This document shows, piece after piece, positions 12,159 through 22,402 of a stretch of 64,000 nt of DNA. Made by a program: the position numbers and the translations under genes. Each line of letters begins with the position of its first letter. Within the stretch, counting starts at the first letter, position 1. The notes under the pieces are model-generated. The model saw nothing but the letters and a program-made list of their open reading frames with translations, had not been told where the DNA came from and ran no database searches. The DNA is from Erythrocercus mccallii (lineage: Eukaryota; Chordata; Aves; Passeriformes; Dicruridae): contig VZRG01000521.1 of assembly GCA_013397435.1 (NCBI GenBank), positions 214,563-278,562 on the forward strand, given 5' to 3'.

Positions 12159-13654
12159 GAACAAGAGGCCTGGGTGTTGTTAAAGCTGTTGATACCATAG
12201 CCATGGTAGGTAATCCATATTGGATATCCATAAGGACCACGTGGAAATATTTAAAGAGAGAGAAATATATATATAAATATATAATTATATACATTTTATC
12301 GTACAGATTTTTCGTAAAAAAGAAAAAAATAATTTTTTTTCCAAGTTTGATACTGTAAATCTTTATTAAAAGAAATTGCCAGTCCAGGGCTCCCTGGGTG
12401 GTGACCTGGAGGAGAATGAAATGTCCTGGCTAAACTTCCACAGAGGGATCAGAATTGCAAGGTAACGTGGAGGGAGGAATGACCCGAAAGCTGTTGATCG
12501 CACTGGAGACCCAGCTCCTCCACCCTCCTCCCTGGAGGGCCCTCCAGCTTGGGGTTGTCGCGTTGCATTCCTCTGGGGTTCGGTTTGTTTCTGTTGTGTT
12601 TTATTTTTTTTTGTTTTGTTTTGTTTTGTTGTTGTTTTTTTTTCTCTCCGTCCTGCACTTGCCAGCCTGACACCCAGGGCGAGCGTGGCGTGGGGAGCTG
12701 GTGGCGTGGGACGCGTCCCCGCGGCCGCGCCTCCCGCGCGTCTCTCTGCTGCAGTCCTTTGGATGCCGGGGCTCCCTTCTCTGCCCCTCTTAGTTTGTCC
12801 CCCCGACCCCGCTGAGGAGGAGCGGGGGCTCTCATTTTTGGGTGCTGGGATCCTCTCCCCTGGGCCTGACCTTTCTTTGGTTGCTCCATTCAGTGTGAAC
12901 CGAGGGCTGGGCGGGAGGCAGGAGAAGACGAAAGCGTCGCGCAGGGACCGGGAAGGGACACCTCTGTTCTCATACGTGTTTGCTGTGCTCTCTGTCGGGA
13001 GTGGGGAACCTTTCCCTCCAGGGCAGCTCCAGATCCCTTTGAAACGAGGCAGTGTCTCTGCTCCTGCCCAGCTCTGCCAGGAGGAGATGGCAAAGTGCAG
13101 AGTCCTGGGTGCCAGAGCGGGGAGGGACGAGGCGCTGGCACTGGGCCAGGGAGGAGGAGAAGGTGGCAGGTTTTTTTTTTTCTCTCTCGAATCATTTAAA
13201 CTTCATTGTCATGATTGTTTTTATTTAAAAAAAAAAATTTAAAAAAAGAAAAAAGAGGGGGGGAAAAAAAAGAAAAAAAAAGAGAAACAAAACAAAACCG
13301 AAAAACTTTTGTAATGTGGATTTGTTTTCCTTCGTCTGTATTTCAGTCTGCTGGGGTGTTTCTGTAGATGGTGGATACTTGCTTTCATTTTTTTAATGAT
13401 AGAAGTCTTCTGTTTTAAGTTGTTTTTTATCACCAGCTCATTCTATCCTCTGTGGTTACTCAGTAATTTCATTTCAATATTTATTTTTGTGCTGCTTTTT
13501 TATTATAAAATAAATTATTGATATACCAAGCAATGTGGATTCCTGTTTGTAAGGCGAATAGCCCTGTGTATGTGTCCATTACTTCTCTTGACAGCCACAA
13601 CGTAATTTATTGCTGTAAATTTAGCTGCAGTGACTGGTTTTTTTGTACCTTTCC

Positions 13655-13660
13655 AATAAA
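13655..13660 (+). promoter_or_regulatory. MAFK: Preferred distal poly(A) signal of MAFK
   Basis: AATAAA in 'ccaataaagcattttctgg' is followed at about 25-40 nt by the T/G-rich 'tggtctatggtcagcgttttgg'. Sequence before it is AT-rich and UTR-like; sequence after it is GC-richer and unlike a UTR. Confidence 0.6.
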
Positions 13661-13689
13661 GCATTTTCTGGTTTCAGACTTGCCCTGGT

Positions 13690-16600
13690 CTATGGTCAGC
13701 GTTTTGGAGCCTGAATTGATCTTCAGTGGAGTGTTTTCCTCGGGTTTTTTTGCTGCCTGTCCCCACTGCAGCACCCGGCTGGCTGTGGTGCTGCGGTGAG
13801 AGATGTGTTTTTTGGAGGCAGGCTGGGCTAAGGCGAGTGAGGTGGCAGCTTGGGCTTTTGCAATCACCTGACCCAGCCTCCTGGAGCCCATCTCAGCCTT
13901 GCTGTGGTGCTTTCTTAGGACACTTGGAATGTGCTCCAGGGATAGCTCTTGTCCGAGCTGTTTGTCAGGTCCATCCCGTGCTCAGACCATGTGTGTCTGT
14001 TCCTAATGCAGGGGCTCTGTCTTTGTGGACCATCAGTGGGTGTCTGTGTTAGCACAAGCAGGACTGACAGCTCAGCAGGCACCTGCCTGCAGTCGTGCTG
14101 CTGAGCAAAGCCACTTGAGGATTGGAGACACTGTGACCTGTCTTGAAGTGCTGGAGAAAGACACTTCTCTCCCGTTGGGTTGTGAAATATCCCTACATGG
14201 TTTCCCTGTGTGACTGCTTGTGAATAAACTGCTTTAATCCCTTACATCAATACTTCATCTTTTTGCTTTTCCCTGTTGGGGCTTTTCAAAAGGTGGTACC
14301 TTGCGCCACTGAGCTTTCAGGGGTTGTGCTGGCTTTAATTCCCTATTTCAAGTGGTCGAGTTTCTTCAGGGAACAGCTAAAGGGGATAAAACACTTGGCA
14401 GTAGGTTGGAGACAGATGGGTGTGTTGGCCAGAGCTGGAATTAAGAGGTAGGGCAAAGTGGAGAGGAGCAGGGCTGAGAGGCTTTGTGTGTCAGCAGGTA
14501 ATGGATGGTCATTAGGTGGGGCCAGGCAGGCTTGGCTGAGCAGGCATGTGGATGAAGCCTGGGGCTGATGGCAGTCTCTGTGCTGAGCAAAAAAAGCATC
14601 ATCAGCTGCTTTGGTTCCTGCCTGGAGCCACTGCAGCAAGGAGCTGGTGACAATGGAGGAGACAAGGAGGTGGGTCAGTTGTGACTGTTGGAGGGATGGG
14701 GGAGCGTTAGTTCAGGAGAAAAAGGGCATCAGGAATGGGCCAGGTGAAGGTTCAGAAATGAAAGGAAACTCAATGTTCACCATGCATAGGGGAGGAGCAT
14801 AGAAGGTCTCTGTGAACAGGGTGGTAAAAGCACAAATCTTGCTCTCTGGCACAGGTCTGGCAGTCTGGTGCCTGTCAGCAGCTGGGCCCAGGGACTTGTT
14901 GGTGAGTGCTAGCACCCAAAACAAGAAGTGTCTGTCTCTGACTAGGTGCTGTGCAGCAAAGCAGCCATGCGTGAGAGCTGCCTCTGCTGTGGTGCCAGCG
15001 GCTGCCTTCCTTCCCCTCTGCTTTTAGGGAGGTCAGCCTGAGCTCCTGCAGGTGTAGTGGCAGGGTGTGCCCTGTGACGATCATCCCTGCCATGAGTGGG
15101 GTGTAAAACCTCCTTGATCCAAGCCCAAAAAGCACCAGGAGATCCGATAGCTGCAGCTCAGCCTTGTCCTTGGGGAAAGCCCGAGGACAAGCAACAACGG
15201 GAAAACAAATCTGCCGACCACCGGAGCCTGCTGCTGGCAGTGAGAGATGCCTGTTCCTCCCAGGCTGCCTGCTGGCATGGCTCCAGGCACAGCAGGCTCC
15301 TGTGTAGGTCACCCGTGTGCTCGCCGCCAGCTTTCCCCGTGTCCTTGTTGAGGAGGTGGAGGAGACGCGTTAGCAGAGGAGACCGCGTCCAGCCTACACC
15401 ACCATTGGCATTTCTATTCCCCATGGATGCCTTTTGACAGCTTAAGGGTTTGAGGGCCGTGACAGCGCCCAGCCTGAGCCATCAGCTCTTGCCTCTCTCC
15501 CCTCTCCAAGAAAAAGGACGAGCAGGAGGCCCAGCTCGCGCCGGCTGGAGCAGGGAGGGTGCCTGCTGTTGCCGTCGCGGCAGCCAGCTGGTGTCCAGCC
15601 CAGCACGGCTCCTTCAGGCTGGTATCACACTGCTGACTTGCATGAGTCACAGCTGACTTTTTTTTTTTTTTCTTCTCCCTCCTCTTGTTTGGCTTGCAAG
15701 AAAGATCTGTTTTACATATAATACAGTAATCAGGGCTTGACATAAATAGGCAAATGTTATTGTCTGCAGTGGGAATTGCACCTGCTGGCAGAGCAATGGA
15801 GGCAGCCCATTATGCACCGGAGTCGATCATTTGTGCAATGAAGTACAACCACAGTTCTTGCTGTGTTCTTGTGCAAGTCTTTATCTCAGCGGCTGCGAGT
15901 GCGCCAGCAGATGTGCCATCATCACCTTTGCAGTCTGTCCTCGCCCCAGGAGCCAGGGCAGCCTCTGTTCCTGCAGCTGTGGCCGCCTGCTCCCAGAGGG
16001 ATGAAGACCAAGATGTTCAGCTGAGGTGTCCCTGCTCTGGTGCTGGCTGCGTTACAAAGCCAAGCAGCCTTGTCCCTGAGTACTGAGGCTGCACTTTCTA
16101 TGCAGGACAGTCTTGCTCCCAGGATGTGCAGGATCCTGGATGAATGCCTGGATGTGCAGAGCATCTGGCTCTTGTTTATGGACCTTACTGCAGGAAAAGT
16201 GGCTGCAGTTTCACCAGCTGAGCAGGTATGAGCAGTGTTCCTTTGGACCAGAGGGACTTGCAGGACTGGCTGAACTATAGGTTGCTTATGTGGAGTCTGG
16301 GTTATAGCATGGTAAGATTTCTCTGATAATAAACAGAGCTTGTCTTGTTGGTGCTGCAGTCTGGGCTTAGCTTACTTAAACCAGATCCAGCACCTCTGAA
16401 CCACTGCATCCACAGCTCAGGCGAGGGTTGGAGGAGGTGCTGTGCAGGGAGAGGAAGCGGGAGACACGCACGTTCTTTGTGGAGTGAAAAAGATGAGCAC
16501 AAATCCTGTAGGAATGCCAAAATGTGCAGGATGCTGCGTGTGCAGGTATTTCTGCTGGGCCAGCATTGAGGGGCAGGGAGGACGTTAAGCTTAAGAGCAT

Positions 16601-17080
16601 CAGCATTTATAGCAGGAACAGGCAGATCGTGGGCTTTGCTTGCTGAGCTCAGTGAAAACGCCTGCTTGCTCTATGCTAGAAATTGCTGTTTATTAGAAAA
16701 AGAAATAAATAATTTTGTGTTGTGATTTACATTTTGCAGCTTAAGAGCAGGGAATAAAAAGATCCAAATTCTACGAGTTCTGTTTAAAAGGGTCCAAGCC
16801 TTATCCATCGGTTTGTTTGCCACATGTCTGCAAATCTAAGGCTGTAGATTTGCCTTCATCCTTTCACTAGCCAGCTACCATCCCAGATAACAGCCCCACC
16901 AGTGCCTAAGTTTGTTCCCAGGGATCATTTCATTAACAGGAGAATAGAAATTAGACTAAAAATTGGGGAAGAAAAGAGAAGAAGTCTTAACAGAAGGATG
17001 TGAGCTCGGCATCACTATATGAGGAGCATCCCTCCATACACAGTCTTCCCTTGCCTGTGGTCTTGCCCCAGCCAAGACAT
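13690..17080. other. Spacer between the convergent 3' ends of MAFK and TMEM184A
   Basis: I see no conserved coding exon, RNA gene or clear repeat in this 3.4 kb. It holds an additional AATAAA on the plus strand (14223-14228), an AP-1 core TGAGTCA at 15643-15649 and a T-tract at about 15657-15671. The open frames present are short and lack recognisable domains. Confidence 0.5.
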
Positions 17081-17101
17081 GGCAACATCCCTCAGCACCC
17101 T

Positions 17102-17107
17102 TTTATT
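17102..17107 (-). promoter_or_regulatory. TMEM184A: Poly(A) signal candidate of TMEM184A
   Basis: TTTATT on the plus strand reads AATAAA on the minus strand, about 960 nt after the TMEM184A stop. A more distal copy lies at 16689-16694. I saw no nearer canonical signal between these and the stop codon. Confidence 0.4.
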
Positions 17108-18066
17108 CTTACCATGGTCACCTAGCTGGGCTCAGCTCCTGCTTGCCTTTCCACAGGTCAGGCAAAGCCCAGGGACAGGGAATAGTGAAGGGTTAGGAGG
17201 AACAGACAGTTCTCAGTAAGTGAATTCCTACCACCACCAGTCACAGTCTGGTTCCCTAATAAAGATTCTGATAAAGAAGCTAGAATCCCTTTTAACTTCT
17301 GATCTGTTCAGAGATAAGCTGGTTTATACATAAACAAGCACTTCTGTCACTGGCAGCTCTCAGAAATGCAGCTGCAAACCTCTGGTTAGTCCCAGTGAGG
17401 CCCTGCCACACTCCCGGGGGAGTTACTTGGACAGCTGCATCCACATCTGGAGGGAGAAGAGCATGACTTACTCTTTTGCCATGGTAAAGGTCTTTTGCAT
17501 ATCTCTATAAGCTTTGCTGTGAGAAGGAGAGGGGCAAAGATGTAAAAATAAGGAATGACGTCTTTCAACCTTTACCGGGTTTTGAGGTGAAGTGAAGTCA
17601 CCTTCCTGGGCTGGTTTTCTCCACGGAGCCCTTGGAGATCATTTTTTACTCAAATTGGGAGAAACTAGAGCAGAACTGTGCTGAGAAAAGCATTTCTCTC
17701 AGGCCTCAGCACTGCTTGGAGGTAAGAGGAGAGCGAGGGTGCCTGGTCTCTCCTGCACGCCGGCTCCCCTCGCTGCCTGACATCCCCCAGCATTGGCACA
17801 GGGCTGGCAGAGAGACAGCAGCAGTGGGGCAGCAAAGCCCAGGCTGCGACACAGGGTCCAACACAGCTCCATCCATGACAGCAGAAGCTGGCACTATTTG
17901 ACTTAACCTTTTTTGGGTTATTGCATCTTCCTTTGAGAGACTGGCTTTTTGGATAGAGTTCCTGGCATCTCAGTACTCTGATTAGCCCAGGCTGTCTCAG
18001 CCTCAAGACACCTCCCCTTTGCATGGGTTAAAACCTCTTCAGTGTCGGTGTCTCTTCTGATACCTC
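17102..18066 (-). other. TMEM184A: Presumed TMEM184A 3' untranslated region
   Basis: This is non-coding sequence between the stop codon (18067-18069) and the first canonical poly(A) signal on the minus strand. The extent is inferred from the signal position only. Confidence 0.4.
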
Positions 18067-18317
18067 CTAGAGCTCCTCATCTGACAGGATTAGCATTCTC
18101 TTTTCAATGTTCTTGCTCTTCCTGCTGCTCTGTCCATCTATCTTGGAGGCCACGTGCCCGTTCTCCCCCGGTGCTTTGCGCTCTGCCTCCTGCATCGCCT
18201 GCTGGGTGTACTGCTGGTACGTGGGTGAAAAGTTGTGGATGGCATCCTGCACGATGTCCTGGGGGCTGATGGTCTCCTTCAGCCCACTCGAGATGCTCTG
18301 CATCGGGGCAAGGTTTG
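18067..18317 (-). CDS. TMEM184A: TMEM184A coding exon 8 (C-terminal tail)
   Basis: The acceptor TTTTGCAG precedes 18317. The exon completes Ala340 and encodes NLAPMQSISSG, the SPQDIVQDAIHNFSP motif and a charged end KRMLILSDEEL before TAG. This is the family's conserved cytosolic tail. Confidence 0.93.
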
Positions 18318-21300
18318 CTGCAAAACAGGGAGAGCAGGAGGGTGATGGGACAGTGGACAGTCAATGAGCCCAAGTGATCCAAGACACTTTTCCCTAGAAA
18401 TTCAAGATCAGGGGCTCATTGTGGGCCATGTCAGCTTGTGGTTTCAAGTTCCAAGGAGAAGGAAGGCAATCCTAGCTCCATGTTCCAAAGAGGATAGATC
18501 CTCTCCAGCAGCATGTGGGTGATACCACCATCCCCCAATCCTGCCCAGCCACACCAAGATCTCCTTACCTGCCCCCTTGTTTTAGCTTGTGGGTGTCATG
18601 AGGGAAAAGAGAGAAGAAATGCATGGAGCACAGGATAAAGAAATTCCTCTTGTAGCTTTTAGAATCCCATTGGTAATGGGATACTAATAAAATAAGGGAG
18701 GTTTCCTCTTTCCTTAGTCATTGAAGAAAGGAAGAAGTGGGAAGAGTTACCTGTTGAGTTTTCTTTCTTCTCCCTGTACACCTGGCAGGTGAATGCATAG
18801 CGCAGGGCAATGGAAGCGAAAAACATTTCAATGCAGATGACGAAGTTCTGGTAGCCAGCAGCCACTGTCCCAGCTCCCACCTCCTTCCCATCGATGATCT
18901 GAACTTCAGGGATCACCCCACATTTCTCCAGGACTGCCAGCAGTGTTCCTGTGCAGGGGAAGGGAGAGGGATCAGTTCTGCTCCTGCACCCCTGATGCAG
19001 GTAGGGCTATGGGAGGAGAAGTGCTGAGTGTTCATGGTGGGACCCACCTTGCCAGAAGGAGAGGAAGATGACGGCCTTGATGGTGATGAACTTGAGGACC
19101 GGGTCAAATGGGCGCAGCAGGTCCATGGTGGCGAAGTAAAAGAGGAAAAGGGCGTAAAGGGCCAGGCTGACAGAGAAGTTGTAAATGATGGTGATGTAGA
19201 GGTATCCACTGTGGACACTGTGGGCAGAGAGAGAGAGAGAGAGAGAGAGCTGCTGCCCTGGGCTGTGGGGAGCAAAGCAAGTGCAACTGGGGGCAAAGAG
19301 AGATCAGATAGGGAAGGGGAGGGTGCGTGGCTTTGCTGTGGGGGAGAACACAGCCCAGGAGGGGGAGGAGGGCAGCAGTTGCAGTTTCTCTGTTGGTGGG
19401 ACCTCTTTTCATTTATTATTTTATTTATTATGACTCACAGGAGTTTTGTCCCTTTAATGTTTGGGGGCAGTGAGTCTCTGTTCCCCGGCACTATGGGCTC
19501 ACAGTGCTCTCACTATCCATGGAGCAGCTTCCTGGGGAGACTGGCAGGACACACTGCCAGTGATGGAGCAGGGATCCATCCTCTCCCATTCACCCCCCAG
19601 CCCCACCCAGCATCCTCACTTGAAGTCTCCATCGTGGTACTTCCCGAATGCCTGCAGGATGATGGTGATGATTGCCATGAGGGGTTTCACAATGCAGAAC
19701 TGCAGTGTGGCCTGCACAGGGGAGAGACATGGTGTACCAGGGGCAGCAGGACATCCCACTCCCCACATCCCATCCCTCTGCTCCAGGGACACACACACAG
19801 AGGAGACAGCTGTGCTGTGGGGTGAAATATGAACCAGCACAAGGTGTGCAGACGTGAGGGAGTGGGGCTTCCAGAAGGCAGCTCCCGAAAGGCAGCATAG
19901 CCAATCCAAGGTGGGGGACCAGAGGGCGTGGGGACAGATGGGTGACAGGATTCAGCCCACAGTGCAGTCGTGGAGAGTGAGACAGCATCCAGGCTAACCT
20001 GGGACTGGACAGAGATGGCAATCTGATCTCTGCAGTGGGAGGAGACCCTGACTCAGCAGTGAGTCAGAGGCAAGGACATTGAGCAGCCTTGCTGCTGGCC
20101 AGCTGCCAGCGAGCTGGTGACCTGCCTCCCTCAGAGGAAAAAAGCCTCCACATCCAGCATCTTAAGAGAATAATGAACCTAAGCCCCCTTGGCAGGGCAG
20201 TGGGGAAGGAACCTGCCACCCAGAGAGCCCTCATCTGAGGGAAGTGGAGTCAACGCTCCCCATCAGGTACCCACCTGCTTGCAGAAGCGCAGGAACCCGA
20301 TGGAGTAGGACATTCCCTGAAGGCAGCAGGTCCCGTAAAGGCAGCTGGACCTGGAAGCAGAAGGCGAGGGGATGCCATTGGGGGTGCTGGGTGCAGAAAG
20401 TGGGTGGAGAAGGAACTCACAGGATGCTGGGACTTACGCAATGGGCTTCCCTCGGATCTCTGTCATGATGGTGCTCTCCCCTCCCAGGTATTCGAAGCAG
20501 AGGCTCAGGAAGCTGTAAATCACAAAAGCTGCCACGGCAAGGGCAGACATGATCAGCAGGACTGATGGAAGTCCTGGAGGGGATAGTTTCATCTTGCATT
20601 CCTTCCTGCTCAGGTGTTTCCTTATCCAGCCTGGCACTGCATCAAGATTTGGGATGCTGGCAGGTGGGAGCCCAGTGAGAGGAGCAGCAGGTCAAATCCA
20701 TCTGACTTCCAAGTGGAGTCAGACACATCACACTATATGCAAAGAGTTCATTACAGACACAGGAGCTCCTCTGGGCACACACAGTCTATCCAGGGACCAT
20801 CTGCATGGAAGTACCTCAAAATTGCTCAGGGGCAGCACAAATGACCGGTGGCCAGCAAGGAGCGGGTCCTGAACAATTTTCTTGATCATCCTCACCACTT
20901 ATTTTTTATATACTCCAAACCTGAAGTAATGCAAATGCCCAGACAACTTAGTTCATGAGGAAGAGAGGAACAAGGTAGTAAAACAGCCGTAATCCTGACA
21001 AGTTTCCCTTGCACTTCAACACACCCCAACTCCCCAATTTCTTGGGTACATCTGCCTCACGTTTTAGAGAAACTGCACTTCTACCCCACAGGCAGTCAGA
21101 AAACCTCTTTCCCAGGACTGTGGTGCTGGGGTCCCTCCAAACCTGAATCTGAAAGGCACCAGCCTGTGGGGCATTTCCTCCCTGCTGCCAGCAGAGAAGG
21201 AAAGGGAAAACTTCTGCATGGAGGAAGGGAAAGCGGGAAGTGAAAGCAATGGAGATTTGCCACTTCACAATCCAAGATGCTCCAGAGACAGGTCAGCAGG

Positions 21301-22402
21301 ATGAGAGCCCTGCTTTGCCTTCAGCCTCCCTGCTGAGCAGATGCTGTGCTCACCTTCATAGCAGTCTCGCACCGAGTCGAAGTAGACGTAGTACTGGTGG
21401 CTGCCGAGGAGGAGGAGGCTGAGCCAGGAGTCGAAGGCATAGACAGGCACGATGAAGAGGATGCGGATGATGTAGCGCTGCTCCTTGGGGATGGTGTAAT
21501 TCCTCAGGTGTGTGTAGATCTGCAAAGTGCCCAGCATGCAGAGTTGTGGCTGCCACAGGTCAGGATGGGTTCTAGAGGTGCCCCCAAGCCCACAGGAGTG
21601 CCGTGTTAAGCCTCCTCTCTGGGGTGAGAGCTCTGCCAGCTTTCCACCACAGACCCATTGCAGTGAACACACATAGCAGGCTCCATCCCAGTCCCTGGGC
21701 CAATCCCTTGCATGAAAACGTGTGGAAATCAGGTTCCTTCCCTGGGCTGTGTAAGGAATGTGCCCTCCCCTGTGCAGCCCCATCCCGGTGCTTGGAGACA
21801 GCAGCTTGCCCCAGGGCTGCCTTCAGCAGCAGGGATCTGCACAGCCCCCTAAACCATGCCCACTCAGGGTATGCCTCAAGGCAGCTGGTGCTGTGCACCC
21901 CAAACACCCCAAATGTCCCACTGGGTGTTGCCTCTGGGCAGTGCCAAAGCCCTGCAGCCTCTCCTGGCTGTGGCAACCACCTGGGGAGAGTGTGGGCAAA
22001 GTCCATCCTTACCAGCTGCCAGCACCAGCTCCTGACAGCAGGGATATCGCCTCTGGGCAGCAACAGGAAGAAATCCTTATCTGGAGCTGAGTGATTTGCA
22101 ATGGACTCAGGGGCAATCAATAGTTTTGCTCTCATGTCAGCCCCTGTGCTGAGGCCCATCTCTGCTGCAGCCCATACCTGGTGGAAGGTGATGATGAGTG
22201 CTGACCACACAAAGATGCCAGAGATGACGTGTGCTGCTGTCGTGGTCAGGAAAAGCTGCTGGCTGTCCTGGGAGTTGTTGTGGGCAGCCGTAAGCAGGGC
22301 AACAGCTGAGACTGGGGGGGCTGAGGCCAGCCTGGCTGCTGTGCCAGGCCCTGGTGTGCCAGGTGCCATGGGAGAGGGCACAGCATGTGTGGCATTACTC
22401 AT
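18067..22402 (-). CDS. TMEM184A: TMEM184A, seven-pass transmembrane protein (8 coding exons, 422 aa)
   Basis: Exons on the minus strand are 22402-22178, 21519-21354, 20528-20438, 20350-20275, 19711-19620, 19217-19048, 18948-18751 and 18317-18067. The total is 1269 nt with every phase matching and every intron GT-AG. The product has 422 aa (human about 413). Predicted membrane segments are at about residues 55-74, 93-115, 131-148, 187-205, 221-242, 255-282 and 300-325. The family is the OST-alpha-like Solute_trans_a/DUF300 group. Family words visible include VPVYAFDSWLSLLLL, YFDSVRDCYEAF, EIRGKP, QAFGKYHDGDF, IKAVIFLSFWQG and AAGYQNF. The tail after about 341 is cytosolic-type and carries SPQDIVQDAIHNFSP. 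Asn-glycosylation sequons lie in the N-terminus (NAT at 3, NNS near 42). Mammalian TMEM184A is reported as a heparin receptor and as Sdmg1 in Sertoli-cell membrane traffic. The N-terminal about 50 residues are low-complexity and poorly conserved. Confidence 0.95.
18751..18948 (-). CDS. TMEM184A: TMEM184A coding exon 7
   Basis: It encodes the TLLAVLEKCGVIPEV stretch, the last membrane segment (AAGYQNFVICIEMFF) and the CQVYREKKENST linker. Acceptor CTGCACAG and donor ACAG|GTAACT flank it. Phases are 1 and 1. Confidence 0.94.
19048..19217 (-). CDS. TMEM184A: TMEM184A coding exon 6
   Basis: It encodes membrane segments 5 and 6 (from VHSGYLYITIIY to VIFLSFWQ). The donor is CAAG|GTGGGT. The acceptor CCCACAG is preceded by a CT microsatellite (19226-19249) that forms its polypyrimidine tract. 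Confidence 0.94.
19226..19249. repeat. (GA/CT)12 microsatellite
   Basis: An uninterrupted AG/GA dinucleotide run of 24 bp on the plus strand reads as CT repeats on the minus strand, just before the TMEM184A exon 6 acceptor. Confidence 0.95.
19620..19711 (-). CDS. TMEM184A: TMEM184A coding exon 5
   Basis: It encodes ATLQFCIVKPLMAIITIILQ followed by AFGKYHDGDF, membrane segment 4 plus the conserved loop. The acceptor is CTGTGCAG and the donor CAA|GTGAGG. Confidence 0.95.
20048..20067. promoter_or_regulatory. Inverted pair of AP-1/MAF-type sites in TMEM184A intron 4
   Basis: CTGACTCA, a four-base spacer GCAG, and TGAGTCAG form a perfect 8-bp inverted repeat. The cores are at 20049-20055 and 20060-20066. 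The first core continues as TGACTCAGCA, the NF-E2/CNC-small-MAF type motif read from the other strand. Binding is inferred from motif identity only. Confidence 0.4.
20275..20350 (-). CDS. TMEM184A: TMEM184A coding exon 4
   Basis: It completes Ala161 and encodes SSCLYGTCCLQG then MSYSIGFLRFCKQ. The acceptor is GCTTCCAG and the donor CAG|GTGGGT. Confidence 0.95.
20438..20528 (-). CDS. TMEM184A: TMEM184A coding exon 3
   Basis: It encodes AFVIYSFLSLCFEYLGGE and TIMTEIRGKPI (membrane segment 3 and the conserved cytosolic loop). The acceptor is CCGTGGCAG and the donor TTGC|GTAAGT. Confidence 0.95.
21354..21519 (-). CDS. TMEM184A: TMEM184A coding exon 2
   Basis: It encodes IYTHLRNYTIPKEQRYIIR, membrane segment 2 with VPVYAFDSWLSLLLL, and HQYYVYFDSVRDCYE. 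The acceptor is CTTTGCAG and the donor GAAG|GTGAGC. Confidence 0.95.
22178..22402 (-). CDS. TMEM184A: TMEM184A coding exon 1 (start codon)
   Basis: The ATG (22402-22400) lies directly after an acceptor-like CTCCCTGCAG, so the initiator is probably the first codon of an internal exon that follows a non-coding exon 1. It encodes MSNATHAV, a Pro/Ala/Gly-rich extracellular-type segment and membrane segment 1 (ISGIFVWSALIITFHQ). The donor is CAG|GTATGG. An in-frame ATG further upstream is ignored because the sequence before the acceptor does not resemble the family. Confidence 0.85.

Larger units (their letters stand above)
9298..13680 (+). other. MAFK: MAFK 3' untranslated region
   Basis: About 4.4 kb of non-coding sequence follows the stop codon without any recognisable coding exon. 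AATAAA signals are at 12153-12158, 13509-13514 and 13655-13660. The last is followed by a GT-rich stretch and is my preferred end. The region contains homopolymer and AT-rich runs (about 9418-9460, 10889-10901, 12240-12370, 12599-12648, 13170-13300) and a short CpG-dense patch at 12680-12745. A further AATAAA at 14223-14228 could allow a longer form. Confidence 0.7.

Noticed and set aside
19028..19825. 265-aa open frame on the plus strand
   Set aside because: It lies antisense to TMEM184A exons 5 and 6 and reads through a GA microsatellite; no recognisable protein family.
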